14,233 nt of DNA from contig JBEARL010000031.1 in assembly GCA_041163265.1 (NCBI GenBank), positions 1 through 14,233 on the forward strand, written 5' to 3'. Both the position numbers and the translations under genes were made by a program. The notes under the pieces were generated by a model. The model saw only the letters and a list, made by a program, of their open reading frames with translations, was not told the DNA's origin and ran no database searches. The DNA is from CSBr16-57R1 sp041163265 (GTDB taxonomy: Bacteria; Actinomycetota; Nitriliruptoria; Nitriliruptorales; Nitriliruptoraceae). Every line of letters starts with the position of its first letter. Positions within the stretch are counted from its first letter, which is position 1. Shown here one piece after another: positions 13,000 through 14,233 of this stretch.

Positions 13000-14233
13000 G
13001 TGCGCGCGCTGCTGCTGTCGTGGGAGTACCCGCCCCGGATCGTGGGCGGGCTCGGCCGTCACGTCGCGGCGCTGACCTCGGCGCTGGGTCGCGCCGGCCA
13101 CGGCGTCGACGTCGTCGCGCGGGAGCACCCGAGCGCACCGGCGGTCGAGTCGCGCGGCCCCGTCCGCGTCACCCGCGTCGACGCGTCGCCGCCCGTCGTG
13201 CCGTTCGACGACCTGCTGCCCTGGGTGATGGCGTTCAACACCGGCGTGCTGGCCGCCGGCGCCCGCGCCGCCCGCGAGCGGCCCGTCGACGTCGTCCACG
13301 TCCACGACTGGCTCGTCGCCTCGGCCGGCGCCGAGCTCGCGGACCTGCTCGACGTGCCGCTCGTCGCGACCGTGCACGCGACCGAGTGGGGCCGGCACCG
13401 CGGCCACCTGCCGCCCGGCGTCAGCCCGACGATCCACGCGGTCGAGGGCTGGCTGGCCGAGCGCGCCGACGCCGTCATCACCTGCTCCTCCTACATGCGC
13501 GACCAGGTCCGCGAGCTGTTCGGCCGGCCGGAGGCGGCGATCGACGTCATCCCCAACGGCGTCGACGTCGGCTGGTTCGCGCTCGACCCCGCCGAGGTCC
13601 GCGCGTTCCGCCGCACGCTGGCCGAGGACGGGACGCACCTGGTGCTGTTCGCCGGCCGGCTCGAGTACGAGAAGGGCGTGCAGACGGTCCTGCACGCCCT
13701 CGAGCGCGTCACCGACCTGGCCGGCCCCGTCCGGTTCCTCGTCGCCGGCGTCGGGACCTACACCGACGAGCTGCGGGCGCTGGTCGAGCGGCTGGGGCTC
13801 GGCCACCGCGTGCGGTTCACCGGCTTCCTCGAGGAGCAGGCCCTGCGCCTCCACTACGCCGCGGCCGACGTCGCGATCGCACCGTCGCTGTACGAGCCGT
13901 TCGGCCTGGTCGCGGCCGAGGCGATGGCCTGCGGCACGCCGGTCGTCGCCAGCGACACCGGCGGGCTGCGCGAGATCCTCGCCGGGGGGCACGGCCTGAC
14001 GTTCCCGCCCGAGGACGCCGAGGGGCTCGCCGACCGCATCGTCGAGGTCCTGACCGACCCCGTCCTCGCCGCCGACCTCGTCGCCCGTGGCCTCCGGCAC
14101 ATCCGCGCGCGGTTCGACTGGGACGACGTCGCGACGCGGACCGCCGCCGTGTACGCGCGGTGCGTCACGGACGGGGCGGCCGTACCCCGCGCCGCGCCCC
14201 CCGCCGCGCCGGGCCTCGAGACCGGGGTCGGCG
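13000..14233 (+). CDS. GT4-family glycosyltransferase, C-terminus cut by window edge
   Basis: A GT-B fold, retaining glycosyltransferase; 411 complete codons are present and no stop is reached. Motifs are WEYPPRIVGGLGRHV (8-22) with the glycine-rich donor loop, DVVHVHDW (97-104), CSSYMRDQV, IPNGVD (184-189) and FAGRLEYEKGV (217-227). The EX7E motif spans E299-E307 within YEPFGLVAAEAMACGTPVVA, followed by DTGGLREI. This matches the actinobacterial glycogen-synthase-like GT4 group that includes Rv3032, an alpha-1,4-glucosyltransferase. The adjacent GH57 branching enzyme supports an alpha-glucan role, though a different sugar product cannot be excluded. GTG at 13000 is the first in-frame start. 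Its Shine-Dalgarno is poor, and GACCAT at 12988-12993 is a weak -10 consistent with a leaderless start. An ATG at 12992 is out of frame. Confidence 0.9.
   Translation, partial: MRALLLSWEYPPRIVGGLGRHVAALTSALGRAGHGVDVVAREHPSAPAVESRGPVRVTRVDASPPVVPFDDLLPWVMAFNTGVLAAGARAARERPVDVVHVHDWLVASAGAELADLLDVPLVATVHATEWGRHRGHLPPGVSPTIHAVEGWLAERADAVITCSSYMRDQVRELFGRPEAAIDVIPNGVDVGWFALDPAEVRAFRRTLAEDGTHLVLFAGRLEYEKGVQTVLHALERVTDLAGPVRFLVAGVGTYTDELRALVERLGLGHRVRFTGFLEEQALRLHYAAADVAIAPSLYEPFGLVAAEAMACGTPVVASDTGGLREILAGGHGLTFPPEDAEGLADRIVEVLTDPVLAADLVARGLRHIRARFDWDDVATRTAAVYARCVTDGAAVPRAAPPAAPGLETGVG

Noticed and set aside
12427..14100. 557-codon minus-strand frame over the GT4 gene
   Set aside because: The plus-strand frame contains all GT4 motifs in order without a stop, while the minus-strand frame has shadow-like composition.
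1..14233. Mobile elements, CRISPR arrays, RNA genes or defence genes
   Set aside because: No transposase or integrase motifs, no regularly spaced repeats, no tRNA-like or rRNA-like stretch and no known defence domain were seen.

Overview
The window is very GC-rich, tightly packed bacterial chromosome. It uses many GTG starts, purine-rich Shine-Dalgarno sites and 1-4 bp gene overlaps. Gene content and order point to an actinobacterium (Actinomycetota). The order gatC ... ligA, mnmA, cysteine desulfurase ... etfA, etfB, GH57 enzyme, GT4 glycosyltransferase resembles, from memory, the Mycobacterium tuberculosis segment Rv3012c-Rv3032, with other genes inserted. The sequence does not fix the genus, and a deep-branching class is quite possible. 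Nothing suggests a plasmid, phage or insertion sequence, and I see no tRNA, rRNA or CRISPR array.

Left part (1-3438). The N-terminus of GatC (tRNA amidotransferase) runs off the left edge on the minus strand, behind a small zinc-ribbon membrane protein of the DUF983 type. Divergent from these is a three-gene NAD-salvage operon on the plus strand: pncB (nicotinate phosphoribosyltransferase), pncA (nicotinamidase) and an NrtR-type regulator with a Nudix domain and a winged helix. The genes overlap by 4 bp at each junction. A 23-bp near-perfect inverted repeat lies directly against the pncB ribosome-binding site and is the obvious candidate operator. The Nudix box of the regulator has lost catalytic glutamates, which suits a ligand sensor better than an enzyme.

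Middle part (3439-7920). A minus-strand operon reads cysteine desulfurase, mnmA, ligA with overlapping stop and start codons. The desulfurase supplies sulfur for MnmA to make 2-thiouridine in tRNA. LigA is the NAD+-dependent DNA ligase, so the NAD-salvage operon converges on an NAD+-consuming enzyme.

Right part (7921-14233). A small orphan gene of unknown function diverges from the desulfurase. A minus-strand operon etfB-etfA-fba encodes both electron-transfer flavoprotein subunits and a Staphylococcus-type class I fructose-bisphosphate aldolase. Divergent from etfB is a GH57 1,4-alpha-glucan branching enzyme. A three-helix small membrane protein on the minus strand and then a GT4 glycosyltransferase that runs off the right edge follow it. 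The GH57 and GT4 enzymes probably build an alpha-glucan together. The most interesting feature for follow-up is the apparently self-contained, autoregulated NAD-salvage cassette; I do not see a wholly new system.
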